A stretch of 64,000 nucleotides of DNA from Brachybacterium sp. FME24 (GCF_014897705.1 NZ_JABUXV010000016.1:1-64000); one strand, 5' to 3'. Counted from the first letter of the stretch, positions 19,345-28,388 are shown. A program made the numbers and translations. The notes: generated by a model not told the origin, from the sequence alone.

Positions 19345-19382
19345 AGAGGGCGGGCACCCGGATCTCCGGATGCCCGCCCTCT
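19345..19382. terminator. Bidirectional terminator
   Basis: Arms 19345-19356 and 19371-19382 are perfectly complementary, with a second small stem (CCGGA/TCCGG) inside. It sits between the convergent ends of the PadR-partner gene and nrdE. Confidence 0.75.
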
Positions 19383-19398
19383 CGTCGTGGTCAGGAAC

Positions 19399-21531
19399 TC
19401 ACAGCATGCAGCTGACGCAGCCCTCGACCTCGGTGCCCTCGATCGCCAACTGACGCAGGCGGATGTAGTAGAGCGTCTTGATGCCCTTGCGCCAGGCGTA
19501 GATCTGCGCCTTGTTGATGTCGCGCGTGGTGGCGGTGTCCGGGAAGAACAGCGTCAGCGACAGGCCCTGGTCCACGTGCTGCGTGGCCTCGGCGTAGGTG
19601 TCGATGATCTTCTCGAAACCGATCTCGTACGCATCCTCGTAGTACTCGAGGTTGTCGTTGGTCATGTACGGCGCGGGGTAGTAGACCCGGCCGATCTTGC
19701 CTTCCTTGCGGATCTCGATCTTGGAGACGATCGGGTGGATCGACGAGGTCGAGTGGTTGATGTAGGAGATCGAACCGGTCGGCGGCACCGCCTGCAGGTA
19801 CGCGTTGTACATGCCGTGGGCCTTGACCTCCTCGCGCAGCTGCTTCCAGTCCTCCTGGGTGGGCAGGTGCACGCTGGAGTTCTCGAACAGGCCCCGGACC
19901 TTCTCGGTGCGGGGCTCCCACACCTGGTCCGTGTACTTGTCGAAGTACTCTCCGGTGCCGTACGTGGAGTTCTCGAAGTCGTAGAACTTCTCGCCGCGCT
20001 CCTTGGCGATCTTGTTCGACGCCTGGATGGCGTTGAACGTGACCGCGTAGAAGTACATGTTCGTGAAGTCCAGGCCCTCTTCGGAGCCGTAGAAGATCGA
20101 CTCGCGAGCAAGGAAGCCGTGGAGGTTCATCTGCCCCAGGCCGATCGCGTGCGACTTGCGGTTGCCCTCGGCGATGGTCGGCACCGACTCGATGTCGGAG
20201 TGATCCGAGACGGAGGTCAGGCCGCGGATCGCGGTCTCGATCGTGCGACCGAAGTCGTCCGAGTCCATCGCCTTGGCGATGTTCAGCGAGCCGAGGTTGC
20301 AGGAGATGTCGCGCCCCAGCTCCTCGTACGTCAGGTCCACGTTCATGCTCGACGGCGTCGAGACCTGCAGGATCTCGGAGCACAGGTTCGAGTGGGTGAC
20401 CTTACCCGGGATCGGGTTGGCGCGGTTCACCGTGTCCTCGAACATGATGTACGGGTAGCCGGACTCGAACTGGATCTCCGCCAGGATCTGGAAGAAGTCG
20501 CGCGCCTTGATCTTCTTCTTGGAGATCCGCGGGTTGTCGACCATGTCGTGGTAGACCTCGGAGACGTTCACCTCGGCGAACGGCTTGCCGTACTCGCGCT
20601 CCACGTCGTACGGGGAGAACAGGTACATCGGCTCGTTATTCTTGGCGAGCTCGAAGGTGATGTCGGGGATGACCACGCCGAGGGAGAGGGTCTTGATGCG
20701 GATCTTCTCGTCGGCGTTCTCGCGCTTGGTATCCAGGAAACGCAGGATGTCGGGGTGGTGGGCGTTGAGGTACACCGCACCGGCGCCCTGACGGGCCCCG
20801 AGCTGATTCGCGTAGGAGAAGGAGTCCTCCAAGAGCTTCATCACGGGGATGACGCCGCTGGACTGGTTCTCGATGTGCTTGATCGGCGCACCGTACTCGC
20901 GCAGGTTGCTCAGCAGCAGCGCCACGCCGCCGCCGCGCTTGGACAGCTGCAGCGCAGAGTTGATGGAGCGACCGATCGACTCCATGTTGTCCTCGATGCG
21001 CAGCAGGAAGCAGGAGACGAGCTCACCGCGCTGGGCCTTGCCGGCATTGAGGAAGGTGGGGGTGGCCGGCTGGAAACGGCCGTCGAGGATCTCGTCGACG
21101 AGGTTGCGAGCGAGCTGCTCGTCGCCCTCGGCGAGAGCGAGGGCGACCATGACGACGCGGTCCTCGAACCGCTCCAGGTAGCGGTTGCCGTCGAACGTCT
21201 TCAGCGTGTACGAGGTGTAGTACTTGAACGCGCCGAGGAAGGTCGGGAAGCGGAACTTCTTCGCGAAGGCCTGCTCCGACAGCGACTCCACGAAGGCGAA
21301 GTCGTACTGCTCGATGACCGCGGCCTCGTAGTACTTGTTCTCGATCAGGTAGTCGAGCTTCTCCCGCAGCGAGTGGAAGAACACCGTATTGGGGTTCACG
21401 TGCTGCAGGAAATATTCGCGCGCCGCGAGCCGATCCTGCTCGAACTGGATCTTGCCGTCCGCTCCGTAGAGGTTCAGCATCGCGTTCAGCGCGTGGTAGT
21501 CGAGCTGCCTGTTGTGCTCGACCGGGGGCAT
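19399..21531 (-). CDS. nrdE: Class Ib ribonucleotide reductase, large (alpha) subunit
   Basis: A 710-aa catalytic subunit that reduces ribonucleoside diphosphates. Visible features are [12 protein letters not shown] near the N-terminus, the active-site region [27 protein letters not shown], and the C-terminal redox pair C705/C708 (GCVSC) that takes electrons from NrdH. There is no long ATP-cone domain, as expected for class Ib. The start is set at ATG 21531 by family alignment; a TTG at 21549 with GGAAG upstream is possible. It follows nrdI by 5 bases and ends at a shared terminator. Confidence 0.96.
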   Translation of the reverse strand: MPPVEHNRQLDYHALNAMLNLYGADGKIQFEQDRLAAREYFLQHVNPNTVFFHSLREKLDYLIENKYYEAAVIEQYDFAFVESLSEQAFAKKFRFPTFLGAFKYYTSYTLKTFDGNRYLERFEDRVVMVALALAEGDEQLARNLVDEILDGRFQPATPTFLNAGKAQRGELVSCFLLRIEDNMESIGRSINSALQLSKRGGGVALLLSNLREYGAPIKHIENQSSGVIPVMKLLEDSFSYANQLGARQGAGAVYLNAHHPDILRFLDTKRENADEKIRIKTLSLGVVIPDITFELAKNNEPMYLFSPYDVEREYGKPFAEVNVSEVYHDMVDNPRISKKKIKARDFFQILAEIQFESGYPYIMFEDTVNRANPIPGKVTHSNLCSEILQVSTPSSMNVDLTYEELGRDISCNLGSLNIAKAMDSDDFGRTIETAIRGLTSVSDHSDIESVPTIAEGNRKSHAIGLGQMNLHGFLARESIFYGSEEGLDFTNMYFYAVTFNAIQASNKIAKERGEKFYDFENSTYGTGEYFDKYTDQVWEPRTEKVRGLFENSSVHLPTQEDWKQLREEVKAHGMYNAYLQAVPPTGSISYINHSTSSIHPIVSKIEIRKEGKIGRVYYPAPYMTNDNLEYYEDAYEIGFEKIIDTYAEATQHVDQGLSLTLFFPDTATTRDINKAQIYAWRKGIKTLYYIRLRQLAIEGTEVEGCVSCML

Positions 21532-21536
21532 CTCGG

Positions 21537-21935
21537 TCAGTGTCGCCAAAACTCTTCCAATCCGTCGTGGACCCGCTGCACATCGCGAGGGGTTCCGAAC
21601 AGTTCGAACTTGTACATGTGGGGGACGCGGCACTTGGTGGAGATGACATCCCCAGCCAAGCAGTACGCCTCTCCGAAGTTGGTGTTGCCAGCACCGATCA
21701 CGCCCCGGATCAGGGTCCGGTTGCGTTCATCGTTGAGGAATTTGATGACCTGCTTGGGCACGGCACCGCGGCCGTTGCCCCCGCCATAGGTCGGGACCAC
21801 CAGGACGAACTCCTCGTCGGCGACGAGGTGCTCCTCCTGGGGATAGAGAGGGATGCGGTGGGCCGACATCCCGAGCTTCTCGACGAAGCGGTGCGTGTTG
21901 CCCGAGACCGAGGAGAAGTAGACGAGGTTCGTCAC
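21537..21935 (-). CDS. nrdI: NrdI flavodoxin-like protein
   Basis: A 132-aa flavodoxin-like protein that works with NrdF in assembly of the manganese tyrosyl cofactor. The FMN phosphate loop is [10 protein letters not shown] near the N-terminus, with further flavin contacts around [14 protein letters not shown] and [16 protein letters not shown] start at 21935 is chosen because GGAGGT lies a few bases upstream; the much longer open frame upstream overlaps nrdH. It sits between nrdH and nrdE in the usual order. Confidence 0.95.
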   Translation of the reverse strand: MTNLVYFSSVSGNTHRFVEKLGMSAHRIPLYPQEEHLVADEEFVLVVPTYGGGNGRGAVPKQVIKFLNDERNRTLIRGVIGAGNTNFGEAYCLAGDVISTKCRVPHMYKFELFGTPRDVQRVHDGLEEFWRH

Positions 21936-21957
21936 GCCGACACCTCCGTGCAGCCGA

Positions 21958-22215
21958 TCAGATGGCAGTGGCGTGACGCTGCGCGCCGGCACCCGCCACG
22001 ATCGCCTTGATCTTGTCGGGGCGGAAGCCGGACCAGTGGTCCTGCTCGGTGATGACGACAGGAGCCTGCGCGTAGCCCATCGACTTGATGCGGGTGAGGG
22101 CGTCGGCATCCTCGGTGATGTCGACGACGTCGTAGGCCACGCCCGCCTTGTTGAGGGCGCGCTTGGTGGCGTCGCACTGCACGCAGAGGGGCTTGGAGTA
22201 CACGGTGATGTCCAA
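21958..22215 (-). CDS. nrdH: Glutaredoxin-like NrdH redoxin
   Basis: An 85-aa thioredoxin-fold electron donor to NrdE. The redox pair is C11-V-Q-C14, and the conserved APVV and WSGFRPDKI blocks follow. The start codon is TTG at 22215 (reading TTG GAC ATC), with AAAGG about nine bases upstream; no in-frame ATG or GTG fits the family start. It is the first gene of nrdHIE, preceded by tandem NrdR-box-like repeats. Confidence 0.95.
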   Translation of the reverse strand: MDITVYSKPLCVQCDATKRALNKAGVAYDVVDITEDADALTRIKSMGYAQAPVVITEQDHWSGFRPDKIKAIVAGAGAQRHATAI

Positions 22216-22393
22216 GGGAAGGGGCCTTTCTCGAGCGCCGCGCCGGCGGCGCGAAGAGGATGGTTCTAGCAGGTGGTTCAGGAGGTCCGAAGACCGTGCC
22301 GCAGAGCTCCGAGCCCTTCGCGCCGCCCCCGCATCTGTGCTTCCGATGCGGCGGCAGGTCCCCGGGAAGACCGGATCACTGCAACGACATCAA

Positions 22394-22439
22394 CACTACA
22401 CCTAGTGGTGCCCGGACGCGACGACCACAAGATGTACTG
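22394..22439 (-). promoter_or_regulatory. Tandem NrdR-box-like inverted repeats upstream of nrdHIE
   Basis: Box 1 is CACTA-CACC-TAGTG (22394-22407), a perfect inverted repeat. Box 2 is CACAA-GATG-TACTG (22426-22439), a partial one. Both fit the NrdR consensus acaCwAtATaTwGtgt, and their centres are 32 bp apart, three helical turns, the spacing known for NrdR box pairs. NrdR is an ATP/dATP-sensing repressor of nrd genes. Confidence 0.7.
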
Positions 22440-22452
22440 AGTTACAACCCTG

Positions 22453-22562
22453 TCATCCACAATCGAGTGTTGATGGACTGTGGATGGATCGGGAGGACTG
22501 GGGACATCGTGCGGCGGCCACGCACGAAAGCCGAGGATGCATGCACAGAGCAGTGTGGATGA
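22453..22562. promoter_or_regulatory. DnaA-box-like motifs upstream of nrdHIE
   Basis: TCATCCACA at 22453-22461, its complement TGTGGATGA at 22554-22562 and a weaker TGTGGATGG at 22479-22487. The first and third match TTATCCACA at 8 of 9 positions. DnaA control of nrd transcription is known in E. coli. Confidence 0.4.
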
Positions 22563-22649
22563 CGGGTCCGACAGCCCTCCTCAGCGGTGGACGACGGACC
22601 GTCCTCCCCCGCCCGAAAGGGCCGGGAACGAGCCAGACGTGAGGTGTAT

Positions 22650-22693
22650 CCCTGGCGTGTCCCGCATGCGCTTCGGCGTGTCGGGATCCAGGG
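22650..22693. other. Long hairpin with UUCG loop
   Basis: CCCTGG pairs with CCAGGG, TCCCG with CGGGA, and ATGCGC with GCGTGT around a TTCG loop, with small bulges. It could be the end of an untranslated RNA or a terminator. No coding frame crosses it convincingly. Confidence 0.5.
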
Positions 22694-22743
22694 GGCCGAC
22701 GGATCGGGATCGGTCCCCGGGCGTGTCGGGACAGGGCAGACAG

Positions 22744-22778
22744 CACGATCCCTGGAGCCGAGGGCTCCAGGGATCGTG
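22744..22778 (-). terminator. Terminator after the Gfo/Idh/MocA gene
   Basis: A perfect 16-bp stem (22744-22759 with 22763-22778) and a 3-base loop, about 70 bases beyond the stop at 22846 on the minus strand. Confidence 0.6.
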
Positions 22779-22845
22779 GACAGCCGAGTGCAGGCACAGG
22801 GGACGGCCATCGGGCCCGGCCACTACGGACCGCGGACCGCGGACG

Positions 22846-24597
22846 TCAGCGGAGTCGATCTCCCGGTGCGCCGTCCTGCCCGTCCGTCTCGTCGTCGAGG
22901 CTCCATGCGTCCACCAGGGGGTCGGAAGGTGGCACGAGCCCCTCCGAGCCAGCGCCTGCCGAGTCGGCGTCCCGAGAGGCAGAGACCTCCGGGGTCGCGC
23001 CGCCCTCGTCCGCGCCGACGGCCTGCACAGCCTGCTCCTGCTCGAGCGTCACCGCGGCAGGTTCCTCGATGGGAACCGGTGACGGTTCGGAGGCGGGCTC
23101 CGAGCTGAGCTGTTCTCGAGGCAGGGAGGATGACTCGAGCCCGGGGCTGCTCGACTCCGCCTCGGCGTCGGTCACCCCTCGCTCATCGGTGGCTTCCACA
23201 GAGTCCGCGGCCGCGGTCGCCCCGCGCGCGTCGGCGTCCTGCGCAGGGTCCGCAGGTGCGGTGACCAGGATCGAGGGCTCGCTCGCAGCAGTCTCCTGCC
23301 CAGCGATCCCCGACTGCTCGCCGGTCTCGTCCTCATCGGCCTGCTGGCTGGCGGGCACTACCTCGTCGGTCGGATTCTCACCCTCGACCGGCTCATCACC
23401 GTCGACCGACTCCGCGCCGTCGGCCCGATCCGATTCATCAACCGGATCCGATTCTTCGGCCGGGTCCGCCTCGAGGCTGCGGCCGTCGGTGACCACGATC
23501 GTGGAGAGCACCTCGCGCAGCAGTGAGACCTGGGCGCGGGCCTCCTCGGCCCCCGAGAGGGGCTGGACACCCTTCTCGACGAAGGCATGGAAGGCCTCCC
23601 ACATCGCCTCGGCGGCGCCCTTGGTCGCGGTGGTCGCCGTCTCCTGGACCACGCCGCTCTTCTTCTCCCGCAAGGACACGGTCGAACGGCGGTCGCCGTG
23701 GGACGGCGCGGGGAGCTCTACTCGCATCCGACGGCGCGCGGAGAGCACCTGGATGTGCTCGGAGTACTCGGGCGCGAACGGGAGATAGTGCCAGACCAGC
23801 CTCACCTGCGCGCCACCGTCCAGCTCTCCGAGCAGCTCGATCGACCCCGGGATCACTCCCTTGGGCCAGTGGCGCACAGCGGCCAGTCGCGCGATCGGGC
23901 CGTACACGGCCTCCAGGACCGCCAGCTGATGGGCGACGCCGGTCAGCAGCCCCTTGACGTAGAGATCCCGGTCGCGCTGGGTGGCGCCATCACCGGAGCC
24001 GGCGACCACTGCGGACTGCAATTCGGTGCGCCGCTGCGAGCGCACCTCGGAGGGCAGGTCGTACGAGGACGTGGTCACGTGCGCGCCCCCGAACAGCGGC
24101 TGGCTCGCCGGCATCAGCACCTCGTGGTCGACCATCCGCAGATCCTTGGTGGCGATCTGCTCGGCCATCCGGGAGACGGAATCGTCGTACTGCTGCGGGT
24201 AGGCCATCATCACCAGGCGGCGGCCGGTCATCCGCTCGAAATCGGCGATCTTCGCGATCTCCTGCTCGGAGAAGCCCAGCGGCGGCTCGACCAGCACCGG
24301 GATCCCCCGCCGCATCAGCTGCAGCAGATCCTCGACGTGCAGACCGTCGGTGGACAGCAGAGCCGCGTCGATGCTCACGGTCTTGGCGCGCACCGCGGCG
24401 ATGAGATCCGCGACGCTCTCGTAGCGCTTGTCCTCCTCGAGCCCCCACACCTCGGAGGACTCCCTGCGACGGCGCGGGGAATGGTCGACCAAGGCGGTGA
24501 CGGCATACCGGTCCCAGCGCCGGCGCAGCACCGGGAGGTGCACGGCCTGCGCCATGGTTCCGGCGCCGATCACGGCGATGTTCAGGGTCTTCGGCAT
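22846..24597 (-). CDS. Gfo/Idh/MocA family oxidoreductase with acidic C-terminal tail
   Basis: A 583-aa protein. Residues 1-120 form a Rossmann NAD(P)-binding domain (IAVIGAGTMAQAVHLPVL; then the EPPLGFSEQEI block where the family has E-K-P). Residues 120-375 form the alpha/beta substrate domain. The last 190 or so are Glu/Asp/Ser/Ala-rich with low complexity and no predicted fold, far beyond the usual 330-400 aa. Such enzymes oxidise or reduce sugar-like alcohols; the substrate is unknown. ATG 24597 is supported by GAGGAG 7 bases upstream. It is divergent from plsC. Confidence 0.82.
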   Translation of the reverse strand: MPKTLNIAVIGAGTMAQAVHLPVLRRRWDRYAVTALVDHSPRRRRESSEVWGLEEDKRYESVADLIAAVRAKTVSIDAALLSTDGLHVEDLLQLMRRGIPVLVEPPLGFSEQEIAKIADFERMTGRRLVMMAYPQQYDDSVSRMAEQIATKDLRMVDHEVLMPASQPLFGGAHVTTSSYDLPSEVRSQRRTELQSAVVAGSGDGATQRDRDLYVKGLLTGVAHQLAVLEAVYGPIARLAAVRHWPKGVIPGSIELLGELDGGAQVRLVWHYLPFAPEYSEHIQVLSARRRMRVELPAPSHGDRRSTVSLREKKSGVVQETATTATKGAAEAMWEAFHAFVEKGVQPLSGAEEARAQVSLLREVLSTIVVTDGRSLEADPAEESDPVDESDRADGAESVDGDEPVEGENPTDEVVPASQQADEDETGEQSGIAGQETAASEPSILVTAPADPAQDADARGATAAADSVEATDERGVTDAEAESSSPGLESSSLPREQLSSEPASEPSPVPIEEPAAVTLEQEQAVQAVGADEGGATPEVSASRDADSAGAGSEGLVPPSDPLVDAWSLDDETDGQDGAPGDRLR

Positions 24598-24855
24598 CGG
24601 CAGGCTCCTCGGGCTCGGCGGGGATCGGCGGCAGCACCGCGGGATCGCAGCGGGCGCATCGACCGTCCTCGGCATCGCGCCTCGGATTCGGCGCGTGACG
24701 CACGCCTGTTCTACCACATCAGACCGACCAGCCCCGGGCCGCTTCACCGGTGCGACCTGCGCGTCATCGACGCTCAGTCGCAATGATCAGGTCACGTCCG
24801 CACCTCGTGGCAGGGATATCGTGGAGCGCAGTTCAGGACGTCACAGGAGGACCAT

Positions 24856-25530
24856 ATGGCTCGTCGCTTCTACTTCGGGGTCCGCACCTTCGTGCGGCCC
24901 TTCGTCACGCTCATCTGGAACCCCCGGGTCACCGGGCTGGAGAACGTGCCCACCGAGGGTGGTTTCATCATCGCCTCCAACCATCTCTCCAACGTCGACA
25001 GCTTCGTGCTCCCGGTGGCGTTCCCGCGCCAGATCCGATTCGTCGCCAAGGAGAGCCTGTGGACCCAGAAGGGCCCGAGGGGTCGCCTCCTGAACTGGTT
25101 CTTCACCGCGGTGGACGCGGTCCCGGTCAATCGTGAAGCACTCTCCTCGGGCAAGGGCGCCCTGCAATCCGCCCTGATCATCCTCCGCGAGGGCGCCGGA
25201 TTCGGGATCTACCCGGAGGGCTCCCGCTCCCGGGACGGCCTGCTGCACCCTGGCAAGCAGGGCGCCGCCTGGCTCGCGCTCGAATCCGGCTGCCCCGTGA
25301 TCCCTGTCGGCCTCAAGGGCACCGAACAGCTGATGGCGAAGAAGATCCCCGAGCGCGGCGCGGTCAGCGTGCGCATCGGCGCCGCGATCGACTTCAGCGA
25401 CATCGATCCCGGCGCCTCCAAGGGGCTCAAGCGCCGCCTGATGACCGCCCGCATCATGGACGAGATCCAGCAGCTGTCCGGCCAGAGCCGCTCCGACGTC
25501 CCCACCTCCTCGGCACGCGCGGAGATCTGA
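24856..25530 (+). CDS. plsC: 1-acyl-sn-glycerol-3-phosphate acyltransferase
   Basis: A 224-aa membrane-associated acyltransferase that adds the second acyl chain in phosphatidic acid synthesis. The catalytic NH-x4-D motif is at residues 42-48 (NHLSNVD), and the phosphate-binding YPEGSRSRDG motif near 121. An N-terminal hydrophobic stretch fits membrane attachment. The start is strong: AGGAGG a few bases before ATG 24856. Several actinobacterial paralogues exist, so the exact acyl acceptor is not certain. A 102-base gap separates it from the stress-protein gene. Confidence 0.92.
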   Translation: MARRFYFGVRTFVRPFVTLIWNPRVTGLENVPTEGGFIIASNHLSNVDSFVLPVAFPRQIRFVAKESLWTQKGPRGRLLNWFFTAVDAVPVNREALSSGKGALQSALIILREGAGFGIYPEGSRSRDGLLHPGKQGAAWLALESGCPVIPVGLKGTEQLMAKKIPERGAVSVRIGAAIDFSDIDPGASKGLKRRLMTARIMDEIQQLSGQSRSDVPTSSARAEI

Positions 25531-25632
25531 GACCGACCCCGCCGCCGAGGCCTCCGTCCAGCCCGTAGGATCGGGGCCAGTCGCGCATCTTTCGCGCGCG
25601 GCGGACGCCCGGACCGCACCCGAGGAGAACAG

Positions 25633-26016
25633 ATGGCAGTCGTCGTCGGATTCATCCCCACCGACGTGGGATTCAAGGCGCTGGCGGCCGCACGCGAGCA
25701 GGCGGAGCTGCGCGGAGGCCCGCTGATCGTCGTCAACGTCGTCCGTGACGGCGTCTCCCAGGACCCTCGCCACGCCGACGACCAGCAGCTCGAGATCGCC
25801 CGCGACCAGCTCCGCCAGGCCACCATGCGCGTGGAGATGCGCCAGGAGCACACGGACGACGACATCTCCGACGTCCTGCTCCAGGTGGTCGAGGAGGAGA
25901 AGGCGGAACTGCTCGTGCTGGGCATCCGCCGTCAGAACGATCTGGCCCGCCATCTGATGGGACTGACCGTGCAGAAGCTCCTGGTCTCGGCCCCGTGCGA
26001 AGTCCTCGTGGTCTGA
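25633..26016 (+). CDS. Universal stress protein (UspA family)
   Basis: A 127-aa single Usp domain. It begins AVVVGFIPTDVGFKAL and ends with the family pattern: LLVLGIRRQNDLARHLMG, then TVQKLLVSAPCEVLVV. In ATP-binding Usp proteins this region reads G-x2-G-x9-G-S; here the second glycine is replaced by asparagine (RQND), so nucleotide binding is doubtful. GAGGAG precedes the ATG; a TAGGAT box near 25567 would give a leader of about 60 bases. Monocistronic, ending at a perfect palindrome. Confidence 0.9.
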   Translation: MAVVVGFIPTDVGFKALAAAREQAELRGGPLIVVNVVRDGVSQDPRHADDQQLEIARDQLRQATMRVEMRQEHTDDDISDVLLQVVEEEKAELLVLGIRRQNDLARHLMGLTVQKLLVSAPCEVLVV

Positions 26017-26072
26017 GAGATCCGCCTGCCTCTCAGGGCGCACCCCTGGGAGCACGCAGAAGTTGACAGAGC

Positions 26073-26110
26073 ATCGCGGCCCGCCTCCTGATCAGGAGGC
26101 GGGCCGCGAT
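26073..26110. terminator. Perfect 38-bp palindromic terminator
   Basis: The 19 bases 26073-26091 are exactly complementary to 26092-26110. It lies between the convergent stops of the usp and katA genes and should work on both strands. Confidence 0.85.
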
Positions 26111-26159
26111 GTCATGACGATCCGGCGCGGCGCTCAGGGCACGGCGACGAACCTCGGAC

Positions 26160-27653
26160 TCAGGCGTTCAGCGGGTCGCCGCCGGGCTGCTCGTCGCCCT
26201 TGGAGGTCCCCACGGCCAGCTCGATCCGCTCGCCGATCACCGCATCGATGTTCTTCCAGTACTGCAGGGCCTTGGACAGGACCGGCTCCTCGACGGTGCT
26301 CAGACCGCCCGAGACGGTCTCGACCAGACGATCGCGGGTGGCGTCGTCGTAGACCTCGCGGACCAGGATGCCGGGCTGGACGAAGTCGCCGTCCTCGGCG
26401 TGGAGCGAATAGGCGGCGCGCACGAGCTCGCCGTCGCTCTCCCAGCCGGTCTCGGACGGGCCCTGCTCGTCCTGGTAGGCACGACCGTAGGAGTTCGGTG
26501 CGTAGACCGGAGCATCCCCGGTGTGCAGGAACTGCATGTGCCCCTCCTTGTCGTAGGAGTTCGTGGGCACGATCGGCTGGTTCACCGGCAGCTGATTGAA
26601 GTTGGTGCCGATGCGGTGGCGCTGCGCGTCCGGGTAGGAGAACGAGCGGCCCAGCAGCATCTTGTCCGGGGACAGCCCGATGCCGGGCACGGTGTTCGAG
26701 GGGCTGAAGGCCGCCTGCTCGACCTGCGCGAAGTGGTTCACCGGGTTGCGGTTCAGGGTCATCGTGCCGACCTTGATCAGCGGGTAGTCCTTGTGGGACA
26801 CCGTCTTGGTGAGGTCGAAGATGTTGAAGCGGTAGGTCTTGGCGTCCTCGTAGGGGATCACCTGGACGGAGACCTCCCAGCTCGGGAACTCGCCACCGGC
26901 GATCGAGTCGAAGAGATCCCGACGGTGGTAGTCGCCATCGGAGCCGGCCAGCTTCTCCGCCTCTTCGTTGGAGAGGAACTCCATGCCCTGGTTGGTGTGG
27001 AAGTGGTACTTGATCCAGAACTTCTCACCGGACTCGTTGACCCACATGTAGGTGTGCGAGCCGTAGCCGTTCATGTGGCGCCAGGTCTTCGGCAGGCCAC
27101 GGTCACCCATGAGGTAGGTGACCTGGTGGGCGCTCTCCGGGGAGTTGGACCAGAAGTCCCACTGCATGGTGTTGTTGCGCAGGCCGGAATCCGGGGTGCG
27201 CTTCTGGGAGTGGATGAAGTCGGGGAACTTCATCGGGTCGCGCACGAAGAAGATCGGGGTGTTGTTCCCGACCAGGTCGTAGTTGCCCTGCTGCGTGTAG
27301 AACTTCATGGAGAAGCCGCGCACGTCGCGCCAGGTGTCCGGCGAGCCGAGCTCACCGGCCACGGTGGAGAAGCGCAGCAGCATCGGGGTCTTGCGGCCCG
27401 GCTGGAACAGATCAGCCTTGGTGTACTGCGAGACGTCCTCGGTCACCTCGAGCTCACCGAAGGCGCCGGAGCCCTTCGCGTGGGGGCTGCGCTCCGGGAC
27501 GCGCTCGCGGTCGAAGCGGGCGAGCTTCTCGACCAGGGCGACGTCGTGCAGCATCAGCGGGCCATCGGCGCCGACGCTGAGGGAATTCGCATCGGACTCG
27601 CGCGGAGCACCTGACTCGGTGGTGCTCGGGATCGTCGGATCGAAGTCGGTCAT
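26160..27653 (-). CDS. katA: Monofunctional heme catalase
   Basis: A 497-aa clade-3-type small-subunit catalase that disproportionates hydrogen peroxide. The distal histidine H58 lies in [13 protein letters not shown], the distal asparagine in [15 protein letters not shown], and the proximal heme-ligand tyrosine in [15 protein letters not shown]. Length is normal and no signal peptide is present. AGGAG precedes the ATG. It follows the Fur-family gene by 97 bases on the same strand, the common regulator-catalase pairing. Confidence 0.96.
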   Translation of the reverse strand: MTDFDPTIPSTTESGAPRESDANSLSVGADGPLMLHDVALVEKLARFDRERVPERSPHAKGSGAFGELEVTEDVSQYTKADLFQPGRKTPMLLRFSTVAGELGSPDTWRDVRGFSMKFYTQQGNYDLVGNNTPIFFVRDPMKFPDFIHSQKRTPDSGLRNNTMQWDFWSNSPESAHQVTYLMGDRGLPKTWRHMNGYGSHTYMWVNESGEKFWIKYHFHTNQGMEFLSNEEAEKLAGSDGDYHRRDLFDSIAGGEFPSWEVSVQVIPYEDAKTYRFNIFDLTKTVSHKDYPLIKVGTMTLNRNPVNHFAQVEQAAFSPSNTVPGIGLSPDKMLLGRSFSYPDAQRHRIGTNFNQLPVNQPIVPTNSYDKEGHMQFLHTGDAPVYAPNSYGRAYQDEQGPSETGWESDGELVRAAYSLHAEDGDFVQPGILVREVYDDATRDRLVETVSGGLSTVEEPVLSKALQYWKNIDAVIGERIELAVGTSKGDEQPGGDPLNA

Positions 27654-27750
27654 GGGCTACTCCTGGGGGTGGTGAGGGATTCTGACAAGCAGTCACGAAC
27701 CATGGACAGTGGGGTACTGCACTCCTGAGGAGCCGGCAGAGCCGGTGACC

Positions 27751-28254
27751 TCAGGGGGAATCGGGCGCACTGGGCGCGGTGGGGGCGAGCGCGGCGAGAG
27801 CAGGCGGGGCGCCGAGGGGCTCAGCAGAGTCAGCACTGCTCGCTCGACAGTCGGAGCAGACTCCGCGATAGACCACTTCGGCGAGCTCGATCTCGAAGCC
27901 GTGATCATCATGCGGGGTCAGGCAGGGGGCCTCGCCGATCGCGCAGGCGATGTCCTCCAGGCGGCCGCACCGGCGGCACACCAGGTGGTGGTGATTGTCG
28001 TGACGATGCAGCTCGTACTGCATGCTGCGGCCGCCGACGGAGACCCGGCGCAGCAGCTCGGCGTCGGACAGGGCGTTGAGCACGTCGTACACGGCCTGGC
28101 GGGACACGGTCCCCAAGCGCTCGCGCACCGCCTGCGCGATCACCTCTGCGTCGCCATGGGGATGCTCGGCGACCACGTCCATCGTCGCGAGCCGCGGAGC
28201 GGTCACACGCAACCCCGCGCCTCGCAGCGCGGACGTGTGGTCGAGGGTCGGCAT
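27751..28254 (-). CDS. Fur family regulator (FurA/PerR-like)
   Basis: A 167-aa Fur-fold repressor. The winged helix occupies residues 8-80 (recognition helix TVSRQAVYDVLNAL). The HDNHHH motif at 85-90 contributes metal ligands, and both structural-zinc CxxC pairs are present (C93/C96 and C133/C136). The last 30 residues are Ala/Pro/Ser-rich and extra to the family. Its place directly upstream of catalase points to peroxide rather than iron sensing, as for mycobacterial FurA. The ATG at 28254 looks leaderless. Confidence 0.92.
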   Translation of the reverse strand: MPTLDHTSALRGAGLRVTAPRLATMDVVAEHPHGDAEVIAQAVRERLGTVSRQAVYDVLNALSDAELLRRVSVGGRSMQYELHRHDNHHHLVCRRCGRLEDIACAIGEAPCLTPHDDHGFEIELAEVVYRGVCSDCRASSADSAEPLGAPPALAALAPTAPSAPDSP

Positions 28255-28260
28255 GACTCC

Positions 28261-28294
28261 ACCCTAGCCATCTATCTGGACTTATTCAAGATAA
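28261..28294 (-). promoter_or_regulatory. furA-like promoter with overlapping A/T-rich operator
   Basis: On the minus strand: -35 TTGAAT (28284-28289), 17-bp spacer, -10 TAGGGT (28261-28266), then 6 bases to the ATG. TTATCTTGAATAA (28282-28294), with TTAT/ATAA ends, covers the -35 box. It is an unusually A/T-rich island in this DNA and a likely autoregulatory Fur-type site. Confidence 0.65.
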
Positions 28295-28388
28295 TCGTCC
28301 GGTTCAGGCGGCCCGGCCGCAGCGGTCCGCTGCGTGACCTGGGAACGGATAGTCTGCGAGCGTCGAAACGACTACTCGCCGAGAGAGC

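Larger units (their letters stand above)
22216..22845. other. 630-base gene-free region between nrdH and the oxidoreductase gene
   Basis: No convincing coding frame was found; the open frames on either strand lack family features and normal codon bias. It holds the nrdH leader, two NrdR-like boxes (22394-22439), three DnaA-box-like 9-mers (22453-22562), three copies of a GGCGTGTC motif (22654, 22675, 22720) and two strong hairpins (about 22650-22693 and 22744-22778). Confidence 0.7.

Noticed and set aside
19387-21789. An 800-codon open frame antisense to nrdE and nrdI
   Set aside because: Val/Leu/Asp/Glu-rich shadow frame. It crosses two well-identified genes and the terminator.
22453-22562. 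The DnaA-box-like cluster as a replication origin
   Set aside because: Only three boxes, and no dnaA, dnaN, gyrB or rpmH nearby. A promoter role is simpler.
22559-22845. Short open frames in the gene-free region as small proteins
   Set aside because: They exist in several frames at once, overlap strong hairpins and show no ribosome binding site or family pattern.
26073-26110. The 38-bp palindrome as a regulatory operator
   Set aside because: It sits between convergent stops, not near a promoter, and fits a two-way terminator.
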